Source: Verrucomicrobiota bacterium
GTDB lineage: Bacteria > Verrucomicrobiota > Verrucomicrobiia > Opitutales > UBA953
Direction: 5' to 3'
Length of the DNA stretch: 64,000 bases
NCBI GenBank assembly: GCA_014193315.1
Contig: BJHS01000004.1
Location: forward strand, 15,153 to 79,152
The notes under the pieces were generated by a model that was not told where the DNA came from, ran no database searches, and saw only the letters and a list, made by a program, of their open reading frames with translations. Positions 48,926 through 58,847 of the stretch are shown here, one piece after another. Each line of letters opens with the position of its first letter. Within the stretch, counting starts at the first letter, position 1. The position numbers were made by a program, and so were the translations under genes.

Positions 48926-50292
48926 TGCCCACCTTCGCCGCCGCCGACCTCGCCGCCTGGACCGCCGGGCGCTGGACGACCGCGCCCGCCGCCGTCTCCG
49001 GCTTCGGCACGGACACGCGGGCCTTGCGCCCCGGCGACGCCTTTGTCGCGATCCGCACGGACCGTCGCGACGGCCACGATTTCCTGCCCGCCGCCCGCGC
49101 CCAAGGCGCCGCTTGCGCCTTCGTCAGCCACGCGGTGGCCGATGCACTGCCCCAGCTCGTCGTCGCCGATGCGGCCGCCGCCTTGCGCGCCGCCGCCGCC
49201 GCCTGGCGCCGACGTTTCACCGGTCCCGTCATCGGCGTGACCGGCAGCGTCGGCAAGACCTCCACGAAGGACCTGCTCGGGGCGCTGCTCGGCCCGACCG
49301 CCTTCGTCACCGAAGCCAACCTCAATAACCTGCTGGGTGTCCCGCTGATGCTCCTGCGCCTGGAGCCCGCTCGGCACCGTTTCGCCGTCATCGAGGCCGG
49401 GATGAGCGTGCCGGGAGAACTCGGCGTGAGCGCGGAAGTCATCCGGCCCGACCTCGCCATCGTCACCGCCGTCGCCCCGGTCCATCTCGAAGGCGTGGGT
49501 TCGCTCGCCGCGGTCGCACGCGAGAAGGCCACCTTGGTGGCGGCCTTGGCCGAAGCGGGTCGCGGGATCCTGCCGGCCGCCTTGCTGGTCTGGCCCGAGT
49601 TCGCCGCGCTCGCGAGACGCTGCATCGCGGTGCGTTTCGCGGGTGAGCCCGCCCCGGCCGTCCCGCCCGCCCGCTTGGTGGAAGCGCGCCTCGGCGAGGA
49701 AGCCGGGCGTCGCCTCCTCTTCCTTGATGGCGAAGTTTTCCCGCTTGGGGCGGTTTCCGACGGCCTCGCCCGCAACGCCGCTTTGGCGATCGTCGCCGCC
49801 CGGGAAGTCGGCGCCGACTTGCCGGCCCTGCGCGCGGCGCTTCTCGCCTGGTCGCCGCCGGTGGGGCGGGGCAGCCTGCATGTGGTCGGGGCCCAGACTT
49901 TCTACGTCGACTGCTACAACTCCAGCCCGGCGTCGCTGCTGGACGCGGCGCGCTGTTTTGACCGCCTCAGCGCTTCGTCCGCGCGCCCGCGTCTCTGGGT
50001 CGTCGGCGGCATGGCCGAACTGGGCGCAGATTCCGCCGCCCTGCACCGTGGCTGCGCCGCCGAGTTGCCCGTGCGCCCCCAGGACACGGTCGTCGCCTTC
50101 GGCGGCGATGCCGCCCAGGTGCTCGCGGGCTTGCCCGCTGGTCCGGGACCCCGCGTCGTCGCCACCTCCCTCGAGGCCGTGCGCGCCGCCGTCGCCGCGC
50201 ACCCGGGCTTCGTCTTCGTCAAGGGAAGCCGCTCCTTCGCCTTGGAGCGCGCCTTGCCCGCCGCGCTCGCCGCTCACCTGACGTTCCACTAG
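48925..50292 (+). CDS. murF: UDP-MurNAc-tripeptide--D-Ala-D-Ala ligase
   Basis: GVTGSVGKTSTKDLLGALL, TEANLNNLLGVPLMLL, DCYNSSPASL. Confidence 0.92.
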   Translation: MPTFAAADLAAWTAGRWTTAPAAVSGFGTDTRALRPGDAFVAIRTDRRDGHDFLPAARAQGAACAFVSHAVADALPQLVVADAAAALRAAAAAWRRRFTGPVIGVTGSVGKTSTKDLLGALLGPTAFVTEANLNNLLGVPLMLLRLEPARHRFAVIEAGMSVPGELGVSAEVIRPDLAIVTAVAPVHLEGVGSLAAVAREKATLVAALAEAGRGILPAALLVWPEFAALARRCIAVRFAGEPAPAVPPARLVEARLGEEAGRRLLFLDGEVFPLGAVSDGLARNAALAIVAAREVGADLPALRAALLAWSPPVGRGSLHVVGAQTFYVDCYNSSPASLLDAARCFDRLSASSARPRLWVVGGMAELGADSAALHRGCAAELPVRPQDTVVAFGGDAAQVLAGLPAGPGPRVVATSLEAVRAAVAAHPGFVFVKGSRSFALERALPAALAAHLTFH

Positions 50293-50295
50293 GAC

Positions 50296-51408
50296 ATGCT
50301 TTACCTGCTCAAGAATCTCGAATCCATCTGGGGACCGTTCCGGCTCTTCGAGTATATCTCCGTCCGCGCGATTCTCGCCGGCTTCACCGCGTTGGCCTTG
50401 GGGATGCTTTTCTCCGGCCCCATCATCCGCGCGCTGTCCCGCCTGCGCCAGCCCGAGCGCTCGAAGGAACTCATGGGCGAGCTCGCCAAGGAAGGCGGCA
50501 AGGTACCGACGATGGGCGGTCTGCTCATCGGCGCGGCCATGATCCCCGCGGTGCTCCTCTGGGCCCGTCCCAATGTCCTCGTCCTCGCCTCCCTCTGGTC
50601 CCTGCTGGGCATGGGCTTGGTCGGTTTCATCGACGATTGGCTGAAGGTCCGTCACGGCAGTTCCGACGGCGTCTCGGCCCGCCAGAAACTCGCCGGCCAG
50701 GCCCTCGTCGCGTTGGTGGCCATGGGGATCGTGCTGCTCGACCCCGCCTACCGTGACAGCTTTTGTGAGGTCTGGTTGCCGGTGCTGAAAGCGCCGGTCT
50801 GGTCGGTCAAGTCGGCCGGCCTACCGTTCCTGGCCTGCGCCGGGGTCGCCGGGCTCTTCTTCATCCTCGTCTGTGTTGGTGCCTCGAACGCCGTCAACCT
50901 CACCGACGGCCTCGACGGCCTCGCGATCGGCTGCGTCCTGATCACCACGCTCATTTTCGGGGGGGTCGCCTACCTCGCGGGTCATGCCGTCTTCGCCCAT
51001 TACCTGAACATCAGCCTGGTCGCCGGCGCCGGTGAACTGGCCGTGTTCTGCGCCGCGCTTGTCGGCGGCGGGGTCGTCTTCCTGTGGCACAACGCGGCCC
51101 CGGCCGAAATCTACATGGGCGACGTAGGCGCGCTCGGTATCGGCGGCGCGCTCGGCGCGGTGGCCTGCCTCATGCATCAACCGTTCCTGCTGGCCATCGT
51201 GGGCGGCGTCTTCGTGCTGGAGGCCCTCTCCGTCTTGCTCCAAGTGGGTTACTTCAAGTACACCGGCGGTCGGCGGTTGTTCCTGATGACGCCCATCCAT
51301 CACCATTTCCAGAAAATGGGCTGGGCCTCGACCAAGGTCGTCGCCCGCTTCTGGATTCTCTCCTTACTTTTCGGCCTGCTCGGCCTCCTGTCTCTCAAGC
51401 TGCGATGA
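50296..51408 (+). CDS. mraY: Phospho-N-acetylmuramoyl-pentapeptide-transferase
   Basis: GGKVPTMGGLLI, FIDDWLKVRHGSSDGVSARQK, SNAVNLTDGLDGLA, TPIHHHFQKMGW. Confidence 0.96.
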   Translation: MLYLLKNLESIWGPFRLFEYISVRAILAGFTALALGMLFSGPIIRALSRLRQPERSKELMGELAKEGGKVPTMGGLLIGAAMIPAVLLWARPNVLVLASLWSLLGMGLVGFIDDWLKVRHGSSDGVSARQKLAGQALVALVAMGIVLLDPAYRDSFCEVWLPVLKAPVWSVKSAGLPFLACAGVAGLFFILVCVGASNAVNLTDGLDGLAIGCVLITTLIFGGVAYLAGHAVFAHYLNISLVAGAGELAVFCAALVGGGVVFLWHNAAPAEIYMGDVGALGIGGALGAVACLMHQPFLLAIVGGVFVLEALSVLLQVGYFKYTGGRRLFLMTPIHHHFQKMGWASTKVVARFWILSLLFGLLGLLSLKLR

Positions 51409-52679
51409 GCGACTTCCCCGACAGCCTCAAGCGACGCCTGGTGCGCCCGGCCGCCATCCTCGGCGACGGGGTCAGCGGCCGCGCGGTCGCGGCGACCCTC
51501 GGGGCCGCGGGTTTCGCCTCGGTCATCTACGATGCGCAAGGCGGCAATCCGGTCTTCGGTCCCGACGAAGCCGCGCGCCACGACCTGCTCGTCTACAGCC
51601 CCGGCTTCCCCCAGTCGCACCCGTGGCTCCTCGCCGCCCGTCGCGCTGGGTTGCATTGCCTCACCGAGCTGGATTTCGGGGCGATGCTCTGGACGGGCGT
51701 CGCCATCGCCATCACCGGCACCAACGGCAAGACCACGCTCACCGAGTTCCTCTCGTTCGCCCACAAGCGAGCCGGGCAGGACGCCATCGCCTGCGGGAAC
51801 GTCGGTCTCCCGTTCACCGCCCTGCACGCCACGGTTTCCAACGGGTCCTTCCTGGCGGTGGTCGAGGTAAGCTCCTTTCAAGCGGAGGACTTGCGGCACT
51901 TCTCGCCCGAGGCGGTGCTCTGGACTAATTTCGACGAGGATCACCTCGATCGCCATGGCGAGCTCGAAAGTTATTTCCGGGCGAAGTTCCGCCTCATCGA
52001 GCGCATGCCGCCCGGCGGCGTCCTCGTCGTCGGCGAATCGGTGGTCGCGGCCGCCCGCGACTTCGGGATCGAACTTCCGCCCGACGCGTTGGTCGCGACG
52101 CGCGCGGAGGTCGCCACCACCATCCCCGCGGGTTCCGCTTTTGAGGCCTGGCCGCAACGGGAGAACTGGGCCCTCGCCGTCAAGTATTGGCAGGCCAAGG
52201 GGCTGCCGTTCCGGCACCTCGAGGAATCGGCGCGGCTTTTTCGTCCCGCCCCGCACCGCTTGCGCAAGGTCGCCGAAGCCCAGGGGGTCGAGTATTGGAA
52301 CGACTCGAAGGGGACGAACTTCCATGCGGTGTACGCCGCGCTTGAGCAGTTCGACGTGCCGGTCCGCTGGATCGGCGGGGGCAAGTGGAAGGGCGGGGAC
52401 CTCCGCCGCTTCGCCGAACGGCTCGCCCCGCGCATCGAGGCCGCCTACCTCATCGGCGAGACGGGACCCGAGTTGCAACGTCACTTCGCGGAGCTGGGTC
52501 GTCCGGCCCGCTGCTTCGCCGGACTCCAGGATGCCGTCGTCGCCGCCGGCAAGGAGTCGCACGGACCCACCGCCATCCTGCTCAGCCCTGGCTTCGCCAG
52601 TTTCGACCAGTTCCGCGGTTACGCCGAACGCGGTACCGTCTTCGAGCGCGCGGCCCTCGCCCTCGCCCACCGGGCCTGA
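51405..52679 (+). CDS. murD: UDP-N-acetylmuramoylalanine--D-glutamate ligase
   Basis: AITGTNGKTTLTEFLSF, VVEVSSFQAEDL, WNDSKGTNFHAVYAAL. Confidence 0.94.
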   Translation: MSDFPDSLKRRLVRPAAILGDGVSGRAVAATLGAAGFASVIYDAQGGNPVFGPDEAARHDLLVYSPGFPQSHPWLLAARRAGLHCLTELDFGAMLWTGVAIAITGTNGKTTLTEFLSFAHKRAGQDAIACGNVGLPFTALHATVSNGSFLAVVEVSSFQAEDLRHFSPEAVLWTNFDEDHLDRHGELESYFRAKFRLIERMPPGGVLVVGESVVAAARDFGIELPPDALVATRAEVATTIPAGSAFEAWPQRENWALAVKYWQAKGLPFRHLEESARLFRPAPHRLRKVAEAQGVEYWNDSKGTNFHAVYAALEQFDVPVRWIGGGKWKGGDLRRFAERLAPRIEAAYLIGETGPELQRHFAELGRPARCFAGLQDAVVAAGKESHGPTAILLSPGFASFDQFRGYAERGTVFERAALALAHRA

Positions 52680-52717
52680 TTTTCACCAATAACCCAAACA
52701 CCCAACCCATACCACCC

Positions 52718-53314
52718 ATGCGTCCACTCATCACCGTCACCGCCGTCGTGCTCTTGCACCTTTGCGTCATCGCCGTCCTTGTCGGCGTCAATGGCTGCCG
52801 TAGCACCACCGGGCTCGAGACCGACGGCGAACCGGTCGCCTACGCCTCCGGCGGTCGCGTCGGCGTCGCCACCCCGGCGCCGGTCGCGGGCCTCCCGCTC
52901 TCGACCCTCGCGCCCGCGCCGGTGAGCACGACCACCCCCCGGCTGGCCACGCCCGCCCCGACGAAAGTCACCCCGATCACCGCGGTTGGCGCGGGCGGCG
53001 TCCACGTCGTCGTCAAGGGCGAGGGCCTCTTCCTCGTCGCGGCCCGCGAGAAGGTCAGCGTCAAGGACCTCTGTGCGGCGAACGGCCTGACGTTGAACGC
53101 CAACCTGCAGCCGGGTCAGAAGCTGAAGATTCCGGGCCCGGGCACCGCCGCCGGCAAGACCACCGTTTCCCCGCCGCGCTCGGCCCCTGGCGCCAAGCCC
53201 GCGACCTCGCCGGCGCCGGCGATCGATTTCGCCCCGCTGAAGCTTGCCCCGGTGGGTACCCAGCCCGCCGCGCCGGTGTCCGACGCCCCGGCGGCCGTCC
53301 CCGCCAAGAAGTAA
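52718..53314 (+). CDS. LysM-domain envelope (lipo)protein within dcw
   Basis: N-terminal hydrophobic segment ending VNGC; HVVVKGEGLFLVAAREKVSVKDLCAANGLTLNANLQPGQKLKIPG. Confidence 0.75.
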   Translation: MRPLITVTAVVLLHLCVIAVLVGVNGCRSTTGLETDGEPVAYASGGRVGVATPAPVAGLPLSTLAPAPVSTTTPRLATPAPTKVTPITAVGAGGVHVVVKGEGLFLVAAREKVSVKDLCAANGLTLNANLQPGQKLKIPGPGTAAGKTTVSPPRSAPGAKPATSPAPAIDFAPLKLAPVGTQPAAPVSDAPAAVPAKK

Positions 53315-53335
53315 CCCTCCGTTCGGTCCGCCCGC

Positions 53336-54550
53336 ATGATCATCAAGGTCAAACAGGAACCCCCCGTCGCCCTCGCGGGCGCCGCCGTGGGGATCGTCCT
53401 GTTAGCCTTGGGGTTGGCCGTGTTCGGGCTCGTGGTGCAGTACAGCGCGGGCATCTCGCTCTCCGCGAGCAACCGCACGGCGGCCTTCGAGCGTCAGTTC
53501 ATCTTCCTAATTCCCGCGCTCCTGGGGGGCTTTCTTTGCTATCGCCTCAACCTCGACCGGGTGCGCGAGTACCGCTGGTGGATCCTCGGCGGCGCGTGCT
53601 TCGCGATGCTCGCGGCCCGCGTCCCCGGTATCGGGGTCTCGGTCAACGGCTCCTGGCGCTGGATCGATCTCGGCCTGATCCGCCTGCAGGCCTCGGACCT
53701 CGGTAAGCTTGCGCTCGTCTTGGTGCTCGCGGACCTGTTGGCGCGCATGCAACGCCATACCCTCGGGGCGAAGTTCCGCATCTTCCAATTCTCCTCCCGC
53801 GAGCCCTATGTGTTCACGCCCGCGGGTTGGCGGGATTTCCGCGAAGGTTTCCTCAAGCCGGGCGCGGTGGTCCTCGGCATCGCCGCCTTCATCGCGCTGG
53901 GACCCGACCTCGGCACTATCCTGCTCTGCGTCGCCGTGGGTGGTATCATGATGTTCATCTCCGGGGTCCGCTGGAGCTACGTGCTGCCCACCCTGCTGAT
54001 CGGCGCCACCGCCCTGACCATCCTAATCCTCAACTGGCCCAATCGTCTCCGCCGGTTCGTATCCTTCATCGACCCGTGGCAGAATCGCGGCGACGAGGCT
54101 TACCAACTGTTCGAAGGCATGATGGGGTTTGGCGTCGGCGGGTTGACCGGCAAGGGCGCGGGCTTCGGTCTGCAGAGCCGCGCTTACCTTCCCGAGGCCC
54201 ATACCGACTTCGTGCTGGCCGGTATCGGCGAGGAATATGGGCTGATCGCGACCAGCCTCGTCGCCGCGACCTACCTCGCGATTTTCTACCTGGGCTACCG
54301 CGCCTTGCGCCAGTCGGCGGACCTCTACCGGCTCAACGTCGGCCTGGGGGCGTTGCTCTTTCTGGTGGTCCAGGCGTTGGTCAACATGGGCGTGGTGACG
54401 GGCTTGCTGCCGACCAAGGGCATCTCGCTCCCGTTCCTCAGTTACGGCGGTACGAACCTCGTGATCATGGCTTGCATGGTCGGGCTCGTCCTCAACTGCA
54501 TCCGCGCGGCGGCGCAGCCGGTCTTCACGCCCAGGGAGGCCCGCGCATGA
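53336..54550 (+). CDS. ftsW: FtsW-type SEDS glycosyltransferase
   Basis: ALGPDLGTILL, GLQSRAYLPEAHTDFVLAGIGEEYGL, LPFLSYGGTNLVIM. Confidence 0.95.
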   Translation: MIIKVKQEPPVALAGAAVGIVLLALGLAVFGLVVQYSAGISLSASNRTAAFERQFIFLIPALLGGFLCYRLNLDRVREYRWWILGGACFAMLAARVPGIGVSVNGSWRWIDLGLIRLQASDLGKLALVLVLADLLARMQRHTLGAKFRIFQFSSREPYVFTPAGWRDFREGFLKPGAVVLGIAAFIALGPDLGTILLCVAVGGIMMFISGVRWSYVLPTLLIGATALTILILNWPNRLRRFVSFIDPWQNRGDEAYQLFEGMMGFGVGGLTGKGAGFGLQSRAYLPEAHTDFVLAGIGEEYGLIATSLVAATYLAIFYLGYRALRQSADLYRLNVGLGALLFLVVQALVNMGVVTGLLPTKGISLPFLSYGGTNLVIMACMVGLVLNCIRAAAQPVFTPREARA

Positions 54551-55641
54551 ATCGGGTGCTGCTCGCCTGCGGCGGGACCGGCGGCCACCTCGCCCCCGGG
54601 ATCGCGTTGGCGCAGCGGTTGACCGATGAAGGCCACGAGTGCCTCTTGATCGTGAGCAGCAAAGCCGTCGATGCGCGGATGACGGCCAACTACCCGCGTC
54701 TGCGCTTCGTTCCCGGTCAGGGCCGCGGTTTTGGGCCGGGCTTCCTGGCCAAGCTACGCTTCTTCCCGGCCTTGCTGGGGGCGGTGTGGTCCGCGCGCAC
54801 GTTGCTCCGCGCTTTCAAGCCCGACGCTTTGGTTTGTTTCGGCGGTTTCATGAGTGTCGGCCCAGCCCTCGCCGCCCGGTTGGGCGGCATCCCGGTCCTC
54901 GTGCACGAGGCCAACCGTCGTCCGGGCAAGGCGGTGCGGTTGATCGCCCGTTTCGCCCAATCGATCCATCTACCGGCGGGCGTGCGTCTGGCCGGCCTGC
55001 CGGCGGGTCGTCAGCATGATTCCGGTTACCCGGTCCGCGCCGAGATGCGCCCGCTCGCGAAAGAACTCGCCCGGCGCACGCTCGGGTTCCCGTCCACGGG
55101 GCGCTTGCTCCTCTTCACCGGTGGCAGTCAAGGCGCGGCTTCGCTCAACCGCTGGGTCGAGTCCCACCTGGACGAACTCGCCGCGCGCGGGATCCATGCG
55201 CTCTGCCTGACCGGCCCCGGGGGCCGTGATGAACGCGTGGAGCGGGCGGGTGTCGTCATCCATTTCCTGCCGTTTTGCCACCAGATGGCGACGGCCTATT
55301 CTGCAGCCGACCTTGCGGTCACCCGTGCCGGTGCTGGCACGTTGGCGGAACTCGCGACCTGTCGGACGGCGGCCATTCTGGTCCCGTTCCCGCATGCCGC
55401 CGACGACCACCAGACCGCGAATGCGCTGCAGGCCGCCGAAAGCGGCGCCGCGATCCTCCTGCCCGAGCGCGAACTCGGGCGTCTGGGAGAGGTCGCCTTC
55501 GGGTGTCTCGCTGACAACGCCGCGCTTGCGGCGATGCGCGATGCGCTGGCGCTCGCCGACGCGGCCAACCATTGGGAGGAGCTGGCCCGCGAGACCATCG
55601 AGTTAGCCCAAGCCCGCGCCCGGAGGGTCGCCTTGGCATGA
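54547..55641 (+). CDS. murG: UDP-GlcNAc transferase MurG
   Basis: LLACGGTGGHLAPGIALAQRL, GGFMSVGPALAARLGGIPVLVHEANRRPGKA, TGGSQGAASLN. Confidence 0.95.
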   Translation: MNRVLLACGGTGGHLAPGIALAQRLTDEGHECLLIVSSKAVDARMTANYPRLRFVPGQGRGFGPGFLAKLRFFPALLGAVWSARTLLRAFKPDALVCFGGFMSVGPALAARLGGIPVLVHEANRRPGKAVRLIARFAQSIHLPAGVRLAGLPAGRQHDSGYPVRAEMRPLAKELARRTLGFPSTGRLLLFTGGSQGAASLNRWVESHLDELAARGIHALCLTGPGGRDERVERAGVVIHFLPFCHQMATAYSAADLAVTRAGAGTLAELATCRTAAILVPFPHAADDHQTANALQAAESGAAILLPERELGRLGEVAFGCLADNAALAAMRDALALADAANHWEELARETIELAQARARRVALA

Positions 55642-57926
55642 GCGTCGCGGCCGCCACCTCCGCTTGGATGCTCGGCGCCTGCGGCATGGGCGTCGGCCCG
55701 CTCGCCATCTACCTGAAAGGGGAGGGGTGCGACGTCTCCGGCTGGGATGACGCCACCGGTAGTCCCATGGAAGTGCACTTGGCCAACGCCGAGATCCCCT
55801 TGTTGCGCGACCCCTGGGCCGCTGGGCGCTTCCCGCTGGTCGTCGGCCGTTCCAGCGCGGTCAAGCCGGGCCACCCCGCCCTCGACCTCGCGACGGCCAA
55901 GGGGGTCCGTCAATTGCGCCGCGGGGAACTGCTCGCCGAGCGCGTCGCCCACCGCCGTTTTGTCGCGGTTTGTGGAAGCCATGGCAAGACCACCACCTGC
56001 GGGATGATTGTCGCTGCGCTTGCGTCCGCCGGGGCGGACTTCGGTTATGTGCTCGGGGGGCTTTTTCGCGATCCCGCCTTCCCGCCCGCGCGCGCCTCCG
56101 CCACCTCGCCTTGGGTCGTCGCGGAGGTCGACGAGAGCGATGGCACCATCGGCGCCTTTTCCCCGGATGTCACGGTGGCGGTGAACCTCGATTGGGATCA
56201 TCCCGACTACTACCGCGACGAGGCCGCGCTCGAAGGCGTGTTTCGCGCGTTGTTTGAGCGCACCCGGACGGCCGTCGTGATTCCCGCCGGTAACGAACGG
56301 TTGGAGCGGCTCACCGCCGGCCTGAAAGTTCCCGTGCTCCGCGTCGGCCTCGAGGGGGATTACCGGGCTCGACCCGTCGCCGGCGACCAGGCGACCTCGG
56401 TCTTGGAACTGGGCGGCCGTTTCCCCGCCGGGCCGGTGACCTTGCCCGTCGCCGGGACGTTCAATCGCGCCAATGCCGCGATGGCCCTGTCGGTGGCCCA
56501 TCTTGTCACGGGTGGGTTGGCCGCGGAGCCGATGGCACGCTGGCGGGGCATTCGCCGCCGGCAGGACGTCCTCTTCGAAACCCAAGGCTTGCGCGTGCTC
56601 GCCGATTACGCCCATCACCCGACGGAAATCGGGGCGCTACTGCAGTGGGTCCGCGAGACGCACCTCGGTCGATTGGTCGTCGTCTTCCAGCCCCACCGGC
56701 ATACTCGGACGCGCCAGTATGCGACGGAATTCCGCCAGGCGTTGAACGTGGCCGACTACGCGCTCGTGCTCCCCGTATACGCCGCCGGGGAACCCGCGCT
56801 CGAAGGGGGCGGCTCCGACGCCGTGGTCGCCGGCTCGGCCCATCGCCTCGTGGCCGATCGCCGCGAGCTGGCGCCCTTGCTCGACGGGCTTTGCGCCGGG
56901 CAGGACACCGTGGTCGCCTTCGTGGGGGCCGGCGACATCGAGCGCGACGCCGAAGGTTACGCCAAATCATGGCGCCGCCGCGGCGCCGAAAGCCTCTCGC
57001 GCGACCTACCCGAACTCGTCGCCGGGAAACTTTCCCCCGCCGCCAGTTTGCGCGCCAATGAGCCGCTGGGGCGACGCACCACCCTCGGGGTCGGCGGGGT
57101 GGCGCGTTGGTATGCGGAACCGGCGACCGTCGATGACGTCGTGACTTTGCTTCGCGCGGCGGCCGAACTTGACCTCCGCTATTTCGTCCTCGGTCGCGGC
57201 TCGAACCTGCTCGTGCCGGACGAAGGGTATGACGGGCTGATCATCCACCTCGACACCGACCACTGGGGGCGGCTGGAAGCCCTCGGTGAAGGCCGGGTCC
57301 GCGTCGGTGGGGGCGTCCGGCTCAAGGAGCTCTGCGGTTGGGCCGCCCGGGAGGGCCTGACCGGCTTCGAGTTCCTCGAAGGCATCCCGGGCACCGTCGG
57401 GGGTTCCTTGCGCATGAACGCCGGCGCGATGGGCGGTTGGATCTTCGACGTCGTGGAATCCATCGAATGGCTTTCGCCCCACGGTCGGGTCCGGGCCGCC
57501 CGCCGCGATTGCTTCGACGCCCTCTACCGCGATTGCCCGCAATTGCACGGCGGCGTGGTGCTTTCGGCCGTGCTGCGGGCGACGGGGAGCGCCGAGCCCG
57601 AGACCATCCGCCTCCGCATGGACGAGATGGCGACCCGCCGCCGCGCCTCGCAGCCGCGCGAAGCCAGCGCCGGCTGCGTCTTCCGTAATCCCGAAGGGGA
57701 TAAGGCTGGCCGGCTCATCGACCAGGCGTCCCTGAAAGGCCGGTCGGTCGGTGCCGCCGCGGTCTCCCCCGTCCACGCTAATTTCCTCGTCAACGGTGGC
57801 GGCGCGACGTCCGCCGACTTCTTGGTGCTCATGCGGGAGGTCCGGGCGGGAGTCCGGGCGGACACCGGCGTCGAACTGCAACCGGAGATCATCGCGCTCG
57901 GCCGCGAATGGAAGGACCTGCTATGA
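55638..57926 (+). CDS. murC/murB: MurC-MurB fusion protein (MurB part begins about 57045)
   Basis: MurC: CGSHGKTTTCGMI, VDESDGTI, YAHHPTEI; MurB: RRTTLGVGGVARWYAEPATVDDV, VLGRGSNLLVPDEGYDG, EFLEGIPGTVGGSLRMNAGAMG, GCVFRNPEGDKAGRLIDQ. Confidence 0.95.
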   Translation: MSVAAATSAWMLGACGMGVGPLAIYLKGEGCDVSGWDDATGSPMEVHLANAEIPLLRDPWAAGRFPLVVGRSSAVKPGHPALDLATAKGVRQLRRGELLAERVAHRRFVAVCGSHGKTTTCGMIVAALASAGADFGYVLGGLFRDPAFPPARASATSPWVVAEVDESDGTIGAFSPDVTVAVNLDWDHPDYYRDEAALEGVFRALFERTRTAVVIPAGNERLERLTAGLKVPVLRVGLEGDYRARPVAGDQATSVLELGGRFPAGPVTLPVAGTFNRANAAMALSVAHLVTGGLAAEPMARWRGIRRRQDVLFETQGLRVLADYAHHPTEIGALLQWVRETHLGRLVVVFQPHRHTRTRQYATEFRQALNVADYALVLPVYAAGEPALEGGGSDAVVAGSAHRLVADRRELAPLLDGLCAGQDTVVAFVGAGDIERDAEGYAKSWRRRGAESLSRDLPELVAGKLSPAASLRANEPLGRRTTLGVGGVARWYAEPATVDDVVTLLRAAAELDLRYFVLGRGSNLLVPDEGYDGLIIHLDTDHWGRLEALGEGRVRVGGGVRLKELCGWAAREGLTGFEFLEGIPGTVGGSLRMNAGAMGGWIFDVVESIEWLSPHGRVRAARRDCFDALYRDCPQLHGGVVLSAVLRATGSAEPETIRLRMDEMATRRRASQPREASAGCVFRNPEGDKAGRLIDQASLKGRSVGAAAVSPVHANFLVNGGGATSADFLVLMREVRAGVRADTGVELQPEIIALGREWKDLL

Positions 57927-58846
57927 GCCCCGAACGCGAAATCGTCGTGCTATGCGGCGCCGTCTCGCCTGAACGCGACGTTTCGCTACGCTCTGGCCGG
58001 GCCGTCGCCGGGGTGCTGCCGGGCTCCCGACTCGTCGAACTCGACGTCAATGCGCTGCCCGAGTGGCTGAACGGCGAACGCCACGTCGTGCTGTCGGTCA
58101 TCCATGGCGACTACGGCGAGGACGGGGCGGTGCAGGCCGACCTGGCCGCCCGCGGGATCCCCTTTGCCGGTTGCGATGCCGCAGCCAGCCGCCTGTGCAT
58201 CGATAAGGTGGCGACCAAGCAGGCGATGCGCGCCGCCGGCGTGCCCGCCATCCCGGAGGTCGCCTTCACCGGCGAAGCCCGGCCAGCGGCCGCTGCGCTC
58301 GTCCGGGAACTCGGGCCCCGCGTGGTCCTGAAGCCCGCGGACAAAGGGAGCAGCGTCGGGCTCTTCGTCTGTGCGGACGAGGCCGAGGTCGCCGCCGCCC
58401 TGGCGGCAATCCCCGCGACCGGTCGCTGGATGGCCGAACGGCGCCTGAACGGTCGCGAACTTTCGGTCGGCTTGCTCGAGGGTCGCGCGATGGGGGTGGT
58501 TGAGATCGTCCCCCTGACCGGGGTCTATGATTACCGGAATAAATACACCAAGGGTTCCGCGGAGTACCGTTTTCCGGCCCCGCTCGAGGCGCCGACCACC
58601 GCGGCCATCCAACGGGCGGCCGAAGCCCTCTTCGCCGCCGGCGGCTGCCGCGACTTCGCGCGCGCCGATGTCTTCCTCGAGCCCGATGGAAACTTCTATT
58701 TCCTCGAGATCAACACCATGCCGGGCATGACCGAGACCAGCCTCATGCCCAAGAGCGCCGCCTGCGTCGGCCTGGACTTCTCCGCCCTCGTGCGCCGCAT
58801 GCTGGCTCCGGCTCTGCAACGCGCCCGCGGCGTCCGCCTCACCTGA
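57923..58846 (+). CDS. ddl: D-alanine--D-alanine ligase
   Basis: SVIHGDYGEDGAVQADLAARGIPFAGCDAAAS, VLKPADKGSSVGL, FLEINTMPGMTETSLMPK. Confidence 0.94.
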   Translation: MSPEREIVVLCGAVSPERDVSLRSGRAVAGVLPGSRLVELDVNALPEWLNGERHVVLSVIHGDYGEDGAVQADLAARGIPFAGCDAAASRLCIDKVATKQAMRAAGVPAIPEVAFTGEARPAAAALVRELGPRVVLKPADKGSSVGLFVCADEAEVAAALAAIPATGRWMAERRLNGRELSVGLLEGRAMGVVEIVPLTGVYDYRNKYTKGSAEYRFPAPLEAPTTAAIQRAAEALFAAGGCRDFARADVFLEPDGNFYFLEINTMPGMTETSLMPKSAACVGLDFSALVRRMLAPALQRARGVRLT

Positions 58847-58847
58847 T

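Noticed and set aside
48877-50655. 592-aa minus-strand ORF opposite murF/mraY
   Set aside because: Shadow ORF; composition typical of antisense high-GC coding sequence.
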